Assembly: GCF_008704795.1 (NCBI RefSeq)
Contig: NZ_CP023690.1
Location: 3,606,501 to 3,670,500 of the forward strand
Origin: Streptomyces spectabilis
Lineage (GTDB): Bacteria > Actinomycetota > Actinomycetes > Streptomycetales > Streptomycetaceae
Direction of reading: 5' to 3'
Length of the DNA: 64,000 nucleotides
The position numbers and the translations under genes were made by a program. Position 1 is the first letter of the stretch. Every line of letters starts with the position of its first letter. Below the pieces are notes generated by a model. That model saw nothing but the letters and a program-made list of their open reading frames with translations. It had not been told where the DNA came from and did not search any database. This document shows positions 9,188-17,242 of the stretch, in pieces.

Positions 9188-10677
9188 TCAGCACCGCCGT
9201 CCTTCAACCACCTTCTCCTCCGCGTAGCACTCGCGAGTCCGTGCAAGGCCGTCCGCGATCCCGGCGGCGATGAGGGCGGCGCCGGGTGTGTGGCCGGAGT
9301 CGAGGTAGCGCCAGTGCGCTTCGGTGGTGGTGCCGGGCGGCTCGTCGCGGGTGGCCCCCTGGTGCTGTGCGCGTTCGGCGCGTAGGGCGGCGTAGGTGGT
9401 GGAGTAGGCGCGGGATTTGGTGAGGATGTGGCCGCGGTAGCCGAGGGTGTGGGTCCAGGCGCGCAGCCGCAGGGGCTCGTATTCGGGCAGGCTGCCGAGG
9501 CGCCAGCAGGTGCGCATGAGGGTGCGGACGTGAGCGGTGACCGGGGCCGTGGTGATGTCGTCCCAGGCGGTGAGCGTGTGGTCGATGCCAGCTCCGGTCT
9601 CGCTGGCGCCCTTGGTGACGTACTTGGCGATGTACGCGGCCACCGCGTCGTCGTCGGGTCCCTGGCCGTCGGCGTGGAGTGGGCGGGCGTCGAATTGGGT
9701 GCCCCAGCGCAGGGCGAGTTCGCCGATGGCGGGGCTGTAGGGGGTGTGGACGAGGACGCGGCTCGCGGCCGTGCGTACGGCGTTGGTGAGGAGGTCTGTG
9801 GTGGCCCAGGGCGGGGGTTCGTCGTCGGGTCCGGTGGGGCCGTCGAGGCGGATGACGGTGTGGAGGTGGACGGCGGCGCGTTGCTGGTACTCAGCGATGC
9901 GGGCGAAGGACAGGCGCGCGTGCTCGTGGAAGCGGGACTGTGGGAGGCCTGCCGCCGTGGCGAGGTTGCGCCGGACGCCACGCGTGAAGCGGTCCCAGAG
10001 CATGCCTGCGTGGGCGTGCCAGAGGACGTGGGCGGTGTAGTCGTAGCAGTCGGGGCAGAGCGGTTGGCCGACGAGAGAGGCTTCCGGGGTGTGGACGGCT
10101 GCGCAGCCGAGGGGGCGGCCGTGCTCGCATGCGTCGCCGTCGCGTCGGGGTCGACAGCGTTCCGCGGCCCGGTGGACGGGGCCGAAGGAGGGGGCGGTGA
10201 GGGTGACGAAGAGCCGGGGCCGGTCCCGGACCGCGGTGGGGATGTCCTTGCCGCCGATCAGGCCCGCGCGCACGAGGTGGTAGGTGTCGCCTGCGTGGAG
10301 GCGGGAGCAGGGGGCGCAGACGGTGGCGCGTCGGTTGCGGCAGCGGACCAGGAGGCGTTCGCCGGGCTCGTCGCGGGTGTCGTAGTGGCGGACGATCGCG
10401 CCGGTCTCGGTCTCGTAGGTGGTGGTCGTGCCGGAGAGGTGGATGGGGTGGGTGCAGCCGCCGGTGGCGGTGATCTGGTCCAGCCAGCGGGCGAACTTCG
10501 GGTCTTGCGCGATGCGCAGGGCGTCGCGGTCTGCTTCGGGGAGCTGGCGCAGGCGCGCCGCGCGGTCGAGGACGGCGCGCCTGCCAGCCGGGGTGAGTGC
10601 GGCTGTGATGGTGGTGACCTTCCGGGGTGGGCCGCCGCAGCGGCACGGTTGGGGGTTGGTGGCGCGGTGTCGTCCAT
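9188..10677 (-). CDS. repSA: RepSA-like replication initiator, with an apparent frame break near the N-terminus
   Basis: The frame carrying the body of the protein is open from 10711 down to 9188. It reads 'FARWLDQITATGGCTHPIHL', 'RNRRATVCAPC', 'GDTYHLVRAGLIGGKD', 'VTLTAPSFGPVH' and 'AVHLHTVIRLDGP', all characteristic of the RepSA family of actinomycete integrative elements (rolling-circle-type initiator). However, this frame has no ATG, GTG or TTG before the GTG at 10273, which lies inside the conserved region. The only good start is ATG 10677 in another frame (MDDTAPPTPN..., AAGGAG eight bases upstream). A one-base indel around 10610-10640 would join the two. This may be a sequencing error, a programmed frameshift or a real mutation. 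The downstream neighbour is the convergent integrase. Confidence 0.8.
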
Positions 10678-10711
10678 GGGCTTTCGCTCCTTGTGAGGGG
10701 TGGCGGTTGGG

Positions 10712-10825
10712 TCAGCGGATGGTTCCGGTGCCCCGGCAGATGCGGCAGCGGTGGCGGTGGCCGGTCCAGGTGGGGCGGGTGCCTTCGCCCTTGCAGTGGG
10801 GGCACTTCACGCGGCTCATGGGCAT
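10712..10825 (-). CDS. Small zinc-ribbon protein of the transfer region
   Basis: 37 residues from ATG 10825 (alternative ATG 10819). It contains 'CPHCKGEGTRP' and 'CRICRGTGTIR', two CxxCxGxG half-sites like a minimal DnaJ zinc-finger repeat, so one zinc ion is probably bound. Proteins of this kind lie between repSA and the tra genes in many actinomycete integrative elements. AAAGGTG is upstream of the start. The role is unknown; DNA or protein binding is inferred from the ribbon. Confidence 0.7.
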   Translation of the reverse strand: MPMSRVKCPHCKGEGTRPTWTGHRHRCRICRGTGTIR

Positions 10826-10853
10826 GACGGGGGACACCTTTCGGGGGTGGCGG

Positions 10854-11051
10854 TCAGTGCTGGGAGAAGCCGTTGGTGAGCCAGGTGATGAGTTCGTGGA
10901 CGCTCAACGCCACGGGGGTCTGGCCGAGGTAGACCCCGAGCAGGACGGCGCAGATGGCGTGGTGCACGCGCATGTCCCGGGAGCGGACGAGGAAGACGGT
11001 GATGACGCCGAAGATCAGCGAGAGGGAGAGGGCAGTGCCTTCGTTGATCAC
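10854..11051 (-). CDS. Small two-helix membrane protein
   Basis: 65 residues starting at GTG 11051, which overlaps the TGA of the FtsK-like gene by four bases (GTGA), so translation is coupled. GGGGAGG lies seven bases upstream. Two hydrophobic segments are seen ('ALSLSLIFGVITVFLV' and 'AICAVLLGVYLGQTPVAL'), with a charged loop between. The position next to the translocase suggests a spread (Spd)-type accessory role in transfer, as in related elements, but no family motif proves it. Confidence 0.65.
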   Translation of the reverse strand: MINEGTALSLSLIFGVITVFLVRSRDMRVHHAICAVLLGVYLGQTPVALSVHELITWLTNGFSQH

Positions 11052-12349
11052 GGGGTGCCTCCCCGGAGGGCGTCCAGCGCGTGATCCAGAGCCGGGAGGA
11101 GCGGGGTCAGTCCGGCGTGTCTGTCGGCGGTCGTGCGGGCTTCCTCGGTGGTGGTGAGGTGGGAGCGGGCGCGGCTCCAGCCGCCGTCCGGGCCGGTGCA
11201 GACGGCCACGCCCTTCTCGTCCGGGGTGATGGACTGTGCGACGGCTACGGCGTCCTTGTTGAGGTCGCCCAGGGCCATTTCGGCGGTGCCGGGGTCGTGG
11301 ACGCGGTGGCAGATGCGGCCGCCGAGCTGGGCGCGCAGGGCGGTGACGCCGGAGCCGAGGTCGGAGCCGACGCGCTGCCCGGCGACGACCAGGTGCATGC
11401 CGAGGGCGGCGCCGAGCTGGGCCAGGCGCAGCAGCAGGGTCGAGCACTGCTCGGTCTCGGCCCGGCTCTCGCGGGTGCCGTCGGAGAGGTAGAGCTCCGC
11501 GAGTTCGTCGACGATCACGACGACGGGGACCGGCCGGAGTTTGTCGGGCAGTTCCCAGACCGAGCGCACTCCGGCCGTCCGGCACTCGTCCATGCGATCG
11601 CGCATTTCGATGGCGAGGGCGCCGAGGACGGCCACGGCCTCGCGCCTGCATGTCGTCAGCGCGGACAGGCGGCGGGCGAACAGGCCCAGTTCCATGCCGC
11701 CCTTGCAGTCGATCCCGACCAGCGCGATGTCCTGCGGGGCGAGCTGGGTGATCAGCCGGGCCAGGAGGGTGGACTTGCCCGAGCGGGTCGCCCCGGCGAT
11801 CAGCCAGTGCGGAACCAGGCGTAGGTCCATCACCCACGCCCCGCCGCTCTCCAGCACCCCGACGAGCGCGGCCAGATGCGCGGTAGGGGCGGAGATCAGA
11901 CCGGGCCGCTCCAGGGGGTCGCTGGCCGTGGCCGCCAGCACCACCACACCCCGCTCGGGGTAGGTGACCCGGACCGCGTGCATCTTCCAGGCGTGGGCGA
12001 AGGCGTCCGCCGCCTTCAGGTACGGGGCCGCGGTCTGGCCCGCGTGCAGGCGCACCACCACCCGCAGGCCCAGGCGATGGGCGCGGGGCAGGGAGATGCG
12101 CGGAGCGGTCGGCCGCAGCGGATCGCCCTTGACGATCAGGTCCCCGATCAGGCCGCGGGCCGGGTGCTTGGAGACGGCGAGGTCGTTGAGGATGGCGACC
12201 CGGCGCCAGGTGAACAGCACCCGCAACGCGGCGACGGGGTAGCCGGTGACGTACCAGTGCCAGTGCGGGCACCGCTGCCGCAGGTGATCTCCGATCACCA
12301 GCAGCCAGGCCAGCACGGCTAACGCGAGGGCGAGCAGCACGGCGTCCAT
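11048..12349 (-). CDS. FtsK/SpoIIIE-type DNA translocase (TraB-like transfer protein)
   Basis: 433 residues. An N-terminal transmembrane helix (about 3-20) precedes the ATPase domain with Walker A 'GATRSGKST' (about 186-194) and Walker B 'VVVIVDELAEL' (about 280), followed by 'VAGQRVGSD', typical of FtsK-like motors. In Streptomyces plasmids and integrative elements, TraB-type FtsK proteins move double-stranded DNA between hyphae. The gene starts at ATG 12349, overlapping the TGA of the upstream SCO3933-type gene by one base (TGATG), and ends overlapping the small membrane gene, so at least three genes form one operon. A C-terminal winged-helix recognition domain is not obvious. Confidence 0.88.
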   Translation of the reverse strand: MDAVLLALALAVLAWLLVIGDHLRQRCPHWHWYVTGYPVAALRVLFTWRRVAILNDLAVSKHPARGLIGDLIVKGDPLRPTAPRISLPRAHRLGLRVVVRLHAGQTAAPYLKAADAFAHAWKMHAVRVTYPERGVVVLAATASDPLERPGLISAPTAHLAALVGVLESGGAWVMDLRLVPHWLIAGATRSGKSTLLARLITQLAPQDIALVGIDCKGGMELGLFARRLSALTTCRREAVAVLGALAIEMRDRMDECRTAGVRSVWELPDKLRPVPVVVIVDELAELYLSDGTRESRAETEQCSTLLLRLAQLGAALGMHLVVAGQRVGSDLGSGVTALRAQLGGRICHRVHDPGTAEMALGDLNKDAVAVAQSITPDEKGVAVCTGPDGGWSRARSHLTTTEEARTTADRHAGLTPLLPALDHALDALRGGTP

Positions 12350-12735
12350 CAGGCACCACCGCCCGTCTTCTCCACCCGGGCCGTCTGGGGTGCGGTGGTG
12401 CCGGGCATCGGCGTGATGGTGTCCGCGCGGAAGCTCACCCCGTGGCGGTCGCCCATCGCCCAGGCGAACGCCGTCAGCCCGGTGACCTTGACGATCTGCC
12501 CTTCCTCCAGACCTTTGGGTTCACCGGAGACCGCGATTTCGATCACCGAGATCCGCCGTCCGTCCTGGCGGACCAGGACGGCCACGGTGTAGACGGTGTT
12601 GCCGTCCCGGTCCTTCTTGACCTCTCCGGTCTCGGAGTTGCTGATCTTCGCTTCGGGCGGGATGGCGCACCGCAGTACGCCGAGCCGCGCCGTGTCCACA
12701 GGAATGGACTGCATTGCTTGGGCCTCCTTGGCCAC
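12349..12735 (-). CDS. SCO3933-family regulatory protein
   Basis: 128 residues ('MQSIPVDTARLGVLRCAIPP', then 'VAVLVRQDGRRISVIEIAVSG' and 'VKVTGLTAFAWAMGDRHGVSF'). This matches the SCO3933 family found directly upstream of tra genes in Streptomyces integrative elements; by position it may play the part of the pSAM2 activator Pra, but that is inference. The predicted fold is mostly beta, compatible with an OB-like barrel. An internal ATG (residue 8) could be the real start. It is first in the leftward transfer operon and shares a divergent control region with the GntR repressor. Confidence 0.72.
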   Translation of the reverse strand: MAKEAQAMQSIPVDTARLGVLRCAIPPEAKISNSETGEVKKDRDGNTVYTVAVLVRQDGRRISVIEIAVSGEPKGLEEGQIVKVTGLTAFAWAMGDRHGVSFRADTITPMPGTTAPQTARVEKTGGGA

Positions 12736-12765
12736 TGGAGCGCGCCAGGAACTCTTCCTGACGTC

Positions 12766-12837
12766 ACTTGTCCTTACGAGTGACGAGCATGAAGCTCTTC
12801 CGGGCCGGGGTGCAACTACTTATGCTGACGAGTGATG
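12766..12837. promoter_or_regulatory. Divergent control region with two direct-repeat operator sites
   Basis: Two 20-base repeats lie between the divergent transfer operon and the GntR gene: ACTTGTCCTTACGAGTGACG (12766-12785) and ACTTATGCTGACGAGTGATG (12818-12837). They match at 16 of 20 positions, and their starts are 52 bases (about five helical turns) apart. The position fits the operator of a KorSA-type repressor that silences transfer genes. The second repeat covers the upstream GTG/ATG candidate starts of the GntR gene, supporting the later start at 12916. Confidence 0.6.
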
Positions 12838-12915
12838 TCGCGCGTGCGACGTGACGATGACCGAGAAGCCGAAGGCCTAGACGCCGATGACGAAGCCGAT
12901 GACGAAGGTGGCCAG

Positions 12916-13695
12916 ATGACGGAGATCCAACGCCCCGGAGCGCTCTACCAGCAGGTCGCCGCCGCCATCCGCGAAGCGATCCTGTCCGGCGAGTTCACCC
13001 CCGACAGCCCGCTCCCGTCTGAGGCCCAGCTCATGGCCCGCTACCAGGTCTCCCGCCCCACCGTCCGTAACGCCATCGCCGCCCTCCGGGCAGAAGGCCT
13101 GATCGACGTGCGGCACGGCAAGGGCAGCTTCGTCCGCTCCGACAGCCAACCCGCCGTGACCCTGGAGCGCCGCATTACCCGGGCCCGCGGAGGCGGCTTC
13201 ACGCTGCCCGACGGGACCGAGTGGGGTGAGGCCGAGGCGCCGAGCGTGTACCGGTCGCACACCACGAAGGAGACCGGCCAGGCCCTCAACCTCGGTGAAG
13301 AGGAAGCCCTGTTGTGCTGCGACCGACTGCTCACCGATCCGGCTACCGGCACCCGAGCCATGCACCGCACCTCGATCCCGTTCGAGACTGCCGACGCCAT
13401 CCCGCACCTGGCCGAGAGTCCGGACCGGCAGCCCTTGGCGATCTACGGTCTGCTCGCCGAGGCCGGGCACAAGCTGACCTGGTCCGAGACCGTCCGCGCC
13501 CGCATGCCCCTGCCCGACGAGCGCACGGCCCTGAAGCTCCCGGACGCGACACCGCTGCTGCACCTGGCCCGCATCACCCACAGCACCGATGGCCAGCCCC
13601 TGCTGCTCGAAGAGCTCCGCGTGGGCGCGGACCGCGCCGAACTCGCCTACCAGATCACCGCCCAGGCGAGCGCGGGTCGAGGAGCCCGGAGCTAG
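12916..13695 (+). CDS. korSA: GntR/HutC-type transcriptional repressor (KorSA-like)
   Basis: 259 residues from ATG 12916, which has GAAGGTGG upstream. The frame is open from GTG 12832, but that would add 28 acidic residues absent from the family and overlap the operator. The N-terminal winged helix ('GALYQQVAAAIREAILSGEF' to 'LPSEAQLMARYQVSRPTVRN', about 6-75) is followed by a UTRA ligand-binding domain. KorSA of pSAM2 is a GntR protein that represses pra and hence replication and transfer. The divergent orientation to the transfer operon and the repeated operator agree with that role. Confidence 0.85.
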   Translation: MTEIQRPGALYQQVAAAIREAILSGEFTPDSPLPSEAQLMARYQVSRPTVRNAIAALRAEGLIDVRHGKGSFVRSDSQPAVTLERRITRARGGGFTLPDGTEWGEAEAPSVYRSHTTKETGQALNLGEEEALLCCDRLLTDPATGTRAMHRTSIPFETADAIPHLAESPDRQPLAIYGLLAEAGHKLTWSETVRARMPLPDERTALKLPDATPLLHLARITHSTDGQPLLLEELRVGADRAELAYQITAQASAGRGARS

Positions 13696-13869
13696 GGGCA
13701 GCGCCTCCCGCCGATCCTCGAATCCCCCTGTATGCAAAGCAAGTTGACGCACCGCCACCACCTCAGAAGTCAATAGTCATTGTGGGCTAGTCATTTATGA
13801 CTACCTGGCGGATGATGCTGCCCAAGAGGTCGCGTGCAACGCTGCACAGCAGGACCAGGAGGCCCATAC

Positions 13870-14091
13870 ATGCCCTCGACTCCGTCATCCGGCTCACCCG
13901 CCACCCGTCGAACGCCCTCCTCGGGCCCTCCTGTCCCCTGGTGGGTAGTCGTGCTCCTGATCGCGATCGCTGTGGGGGCATACGTGGTGCTGGTCGTAAT
14001 TGGAAACCAGGACAGCGCGAGCACAGCGGGATCACTTGGTGGCCTACTGACTGGCATGCTCGCCGTGTTGGGCATCGGTCGGAGGTCGTAG
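13870..14091 (+). CDS. Small single-helix membrane protein
   Basis: 73 residues from ATG 13870, preceded by a strong CAGGAGG. A Pro/Ser-rich N-terminus of about 22 residues leads to one transmembrane helix ('WWVVVLLIAIAVGAYVVLVV') and a Gly-rich tail that could form a second short helix. It lies 174 bases after korSA on the same strand. I do not recognise a family. Confidence 0.6.
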   Translation: MPSTPSSGSPATRRTPSSGPPVPWWVVVLLIAIAVGAYVVLVVIGNQDSASTAGSLGGLLTGMLAVLGIGRRS

Positions 14092-14313
14092 AAGCCGCCG
14101 CCTGTCGAAACTTCCTTCACTTCCTCAAGGGCGCGCCTGCGGCGCGCCGGGGCGCCCGCGCGCCCCGGCCGGGCGTGCGGCGTGCCCGCCGGTCCCGGCC
14201 GGACGCCCAGCGCCCCACACCTCAACCCGCACCAGCAGAGAGCGCGTCGACCAGCAGCCGCGGGCCGGGCCCGTCGCGGCCGGGGGTCGGCGGTCTGAGG
14301 CTTTAGGCAGCCA

Positions 14314-14424
14314 CTTTGGCGCGAGCCTCGAAGATCATGGCCCCACATCGGGCACGTGCGGGCAGGCCAGGAGCCAGCCCGATCCGCGGGCGAGCGTAAG
14401 GGGCCATGATCACTCGCGCCAAAG
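14314..14424. repeat. Large nested palindrome (candidate transfer or replication locus)
   Basis: The left arm (14314-14344) holds CTTTGGCGCGAG and GATCATGGCCCC; the right arm (14400-14424) holds their complements GGGGCCATGATC and CTCGCGCCAAAG, with a few unpaired bases on the left. Between them is a second inverted repeat, ATCGGGC (14347-14353) with GCCCGAT (14377-14383). The whole could fold as a branched cruciform or RNA. It is in the about 400-base gene-free stretch 14092-14488 and may be a cis-acting transfer or single-strand origin site. Confidence 0.6.
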
Positions 14425-14488
14425 CAGCTCCAGCCCAAAGCCCCAGCCCGCCGACGTGCCCACGCGCGGCACCCACGGGGACGGCGCT

Positions 14489-14794
14489 TCATACGTCACC
14501 ACCGCTCACGGCCGACTCCAGGAGCCCGGCGAGCCGGGCCACCGCACTCGGGGAACCCGCCAGCCGCACGAGCCCCCGCCCGCCCTCATCGGTCGAGGCG
14601 ACACAGCGCACCTCCGACAGCTCGAAGCCCGCACCGAGGAACGCACGGTTCAACCGGTCGGCCACCTCGCGCGCCTCGCGCCAGCCCGCCAGGTAGTCGA
14701 CACCGGGAACCCACATGCCGAAGTCCCCGTCTACGATGCCCAAGCCGTCGCTCAGCCAGTCCTCACCCGAGCCAGCCACTTCGCCCACCTTCAC
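14489..14794 (-). CDS. Hypothetical protein of the element
   Basis: About 101 residues from GTG 14794, or 99 from GTG 14788, which has AAGGTGAAG just upstream. The sequence 'WREAREVADRLNRAFLGAGFELSEVRCVASTDEGGRGLVRL' looks like a real alpha/beta protein with an amphipathic helix and a following strand. No transmembrane segment or known motif is seen. It lies alone on the minus strand between the palindrome and the ATPase gene. The function is unknown. Confidence 0.5.
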   Translation of the reverse strand: MKVGEVAGSGEDWLSDGLGIVDGDFGMWVPGVDYLAGWREAREVADRLNRAFLGAGFELSEVRCVASTDEGGRGLVRLAGSPSAVARLAGLLESAVSGGDV

Positions 14795-15094
14795 CTTGAT
14801 CGAGGTAACGGATCGTCAACTCACTTGCACCAAGGTCGAGATGCAGCACAACGACCCCGGTACCATCGGGCACCGGGGGCCGCTGAGTCCCCAGCCGGGC
14901 CACCCTTCGCTTTCCACGGCAGACGGGGTGGCCCGGTCTCGGTATGAGGTTGTGAAGCGCGACCCCCGCCGTAGAGGCCAGGAGCCGCGCCCCTCGCAGC
15001 CGGAGCTGGGTCGGCAACCGACTGCGGTCCGACTCACCGCTCGCCCCTCCCCAGCACCCAGGAGGCCGTACGAGCAGCGGCGAGCCGGAAGTCT
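14795..15094. other. Stretch with no supported gene
   Basis: Open frames exist here on the minus strand, but they lack ribosome sites and read as low-complexity Arg-rich sequence. I see no RNA gene or clear terminator. Confidence 0.4.
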
Positions 15095-15658
15095 CTACGG
15101 AGCCCGTTCACTGGCGACGGGATCCAGATCGAAGCGGCACCAGACCGTCTTGCCACCCGGCTCCTCGGGCGACCACCACACCGAGTCGGCAAGCCTCTGG
15201 ACGATCAACAGTCCGCGCCCCCGGTCCGGTAACAACGCCTCCGGAAACTCACCGGCCAGAGCAGGCGAAACGCACTCACCCACCGGAAGGTCCGGCGGCG
15301 CGGAGTCCTCATCGGTCACGCCAATGCAGAGCAGACCGGGCCACGTCATGACGGACACGTCCACGCGCCGACTCGCACCGGGACGCGCCAGGCAACCGTC
15401 CGGCACAGCGTGCTGCACGACGTTCCCGACGAGTTCCGAGACGACCAAGCGGACGTCGTCACGCAGCGAGCCCAACCCCCAGTCCTGAAGCGAGGCGCCC
15501 ACCATGTCCCGCGCCGCACGGACGGCGTCCGCAGACTCAGCGAAGATCGTCAGTGCTCTGAAGTGCCCAGGGCTCCCGGCCACCGTCGCGCCTTGCGGGC
15601 CCTGTGTACCTCGCTCCTGACCAGCGTTCCCGCGCTTCCGGACGCCCCTCGGATTCAT
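15095..15658 (-). CDS. HATPase-domain protein (RsbW-like anti-sigma/regulatory kinase)
   Basis: 187 residues from ATG 15658 (GGTGGA upstream); the frame extends further upstream but without a supported start. The N-terminal 35 residues are polar. The GHKL ATPase domain follows with the N-box 'VVSELVGNVVQHAV' and the G-box 'DRGRGLLIVQRLADSVWW'. Such stand-alone ATPases are abundant in Streptomyces and act as serine kinases of anti-sigma antagonists or as partners of HTH regulators. It is divergent from the HTH-TPR gene at 15829 across about 170 bases, a common pairing in this genus. Confidence 0.82.
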   Translation of the reverse strand: MNPRGVRKRGNAGQERGTQGPQGATVAGSPGHFRALTIFAESADAVRAARDMVGASLQDWGLGSLRDDVRLVVSELVGNVVQHAVPDGCLARPGASRRVDVSVMTWPGLLCIGVTDEDSAPPDLPVGECVSPALAGEFPEALLPDRGRGLLIVQRLADSVWWSPEEPGGKTVWCRFDLDPVASERAP

Positions 15659-15828
15659 GACACAGTCCACCGTCCCCGGCCGCGTCTGCCGGGACGCTCC
15701 CGACAGGGTGCAGTGAGCGTGCATCACCTGTACCGGCCGTCGCTCCCTCCTCTTGGGGACCCCCCTCGTGGGTACACTCGCGAAACGGGCACACGAGAAC
15801 GTCAGGTCAATCACGATGGGGAAGTGAG

Positions 15829-17181
15829 ATGGCCGGAGTCGCTCCGACACCAGCAGCACTGCCGCCGCACGTTCTGGAACGCGCCGACGTACGCGCAGCC
15901 ATCGCCAACCACGACTTCGGCGAGGTCTTCCGGCTCGCCAAGCTCCACGGCAACATCAGCTACGCCAAGATCGCCGAGGCCGTCGGCTACAAGCGCGAGC
16001 ACATCGGCAAGATGGCCCGCCCCGAGACCAACGGCACGGGCGTCCGCCCCCGGATCACCCAGCACTTCAAGATCCTCGAAGTGGTCGACGGCCTCCGCAT
16101 CCCGGGCCACCTCGCAGGCCTCGCCCCCCGCCCATGGGAACTACAAGAAACACCGGGCAACGCCCAGCCGGACGACCCGAGCACTCTGCTGGCCCAGGGC
16201 GGCGCAGGCCTCTGGGACATCGCCGAACTGCTCCGCCGGACGGAGATGTCCAGCATCAACAGCGCGGCCCTGGAATCGATCGAGCAAGGTATCGACCAGT
16301 TGGCCCGCGCGTACCCCTACGCGGACGCCGACTACCTCCACCAGCGCACGCGCAACGGCTTGCAGTACGTCACCAAGCAGCTTGAGAGCCGCATGACTCT
16401 GCGGCAGCACCGAGAGCTCCTCGTCGACGCCGGATGGCTCTTCCTCCTGAACGCCTGCGTCCAGTACGACCGGGGCCAGCGCGAGGCCGCCAACCTCAGC
16501 AAGGCAGCAGCCCTCCGCATCGGCGAGGAGGCTGGGCACGGCGAGATCAAGGCATGGGCATGGGAGATCGAGGCCTGGTTCGCCCTCACCCAATGCCGCT
16601 GGGACAACATGCTCACCGCGGTCGACGCCGGGCACGCCTCCGACCAAACCCACTCCGTCGGCGTCCAGTTGTACGCCCACAAGGCCCGCGCCGCAGCCCG
16701 CATGGGAGACGCCCGCCTGGTCCGCGACTCCCTGGACGCCGGCCGCGCCCGCCTGGAGCGCCTGCCCCGCCCGGACCACCCCGAGCACCACTTCATAATC
16801 GACCCGGACAAGTGGGACTTCTACGAGATGGACGCGTACCGCCTACTCGGCGACGACGAACGCGCCGCCACCCACGCCCGCTCGGTCATCCGCATCAGCA
16901 CGGGCCCCGACGGCACCGAAATCTCACCCATGCGCGCGGCAGAGGCCCGCCTCACGCTCGGGGTCACCGCAGCCCGCTCAGGGGAAATCGAAGAGGCTGT
17001 AGGCATGGGCGCCGCAGCTCTGGAAGCTAACCGGAGGTCGCTACCTTCGCTGCTTTTAGTCGCCAATGAACTGAACAAGGAACTCAAATCTCGATACCCT
17101 CGGGAAAGCGCAACTCAAGAATTCAGCGAGCGACTTTCAGCAATGAAGAGAAACGTGGCCATCGCGGACCTCCCATTCTAG
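15829..17181 (+). CDS. HTH regulator with TPR-like helical repeats
   Basis: 450 residues from ATG 15829 (GGGGAAGTGAG upstream). The N-terminus has a helix-turn-helix-like segment (about 40-65, 'ISYAKIAEAVGYKREHIGKM'). From about 130 to the end it is all-helical with TPR-like pairs ('LRQHRELLVDAGWLFLLNAC', 'AAANLSKAAALRIGEEAGHG'-like and 'YAHKARAAARMGDARLVRDS'). This is the architecture of Streptomyces XRE/TPR regulators that bind peptides or protein partners. The last 50 codons are clearly poorer in GC than the rest, and the adjoining cargo continues that trend. It is probably co-regulated with the divergent ATPase. Confidence 0.78.
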   Translation: MAGVAPTPAALPPHVLERADVRAAIANHDFGEVFRLAKLHGNISYAKIAEAVGYKREHIGKMARPETNGTGVRPRITQHFKILEVVDGLRIPGHLAGLAPRPWELQETPGNAQPDDPSTLLAQGGAGLWDIAELLRRTEMSSINSAALESIEQGIDQLARAYPYADADYLHQRTRNGLQYVTKQLESRMTLRQHRELLVDAGWLFLLNACVQYDRGQREAANLSKAAALRIGEEAGHGEIKAWAWEIEAWFALTQCRWDNMLTAVDAGHASDQTHSVGVQLYAHKARAAARMGDARLVRDSLDAGRARLERLPRPDHPEHHFIIDPDKWDFYEMDAYRLLGDDERAATHARSVIRISTGPDGTEISPMRAAEARLTLGVTAARSGEIEEAVGMGAAALEANRRSLPSLLLVANELNKELKSRYPRESATQEFSERLSAMKRNVAIADLPF

Positions 17182-17242
17182 ATGACGCCATCGCCACTAA
17201 TAGCGCCACTTCTCGGTAGCGTGTACCACTGGATCGAACCCC

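Noticed and set aside
9151..9981. Pro/Ser/Thr-rich minus-strand frame inside repSA
   Set aside because: It is another frame of repSA, with the typical composition of a shadow.
12832..12915. Upstream GTG/ATG starts for the GntR repressor
   Set aside because: They overlap the operator repeat and add an acidic stretch that the family lacks; ATG 12916 has a good ribosome site.
14092..14313. Possible CRISPR-like or tandem array in the GC-rich part before the palindrome
   Set aside because: The repeated GCGCCCCGGC bits are irregular, with no constant spacers.
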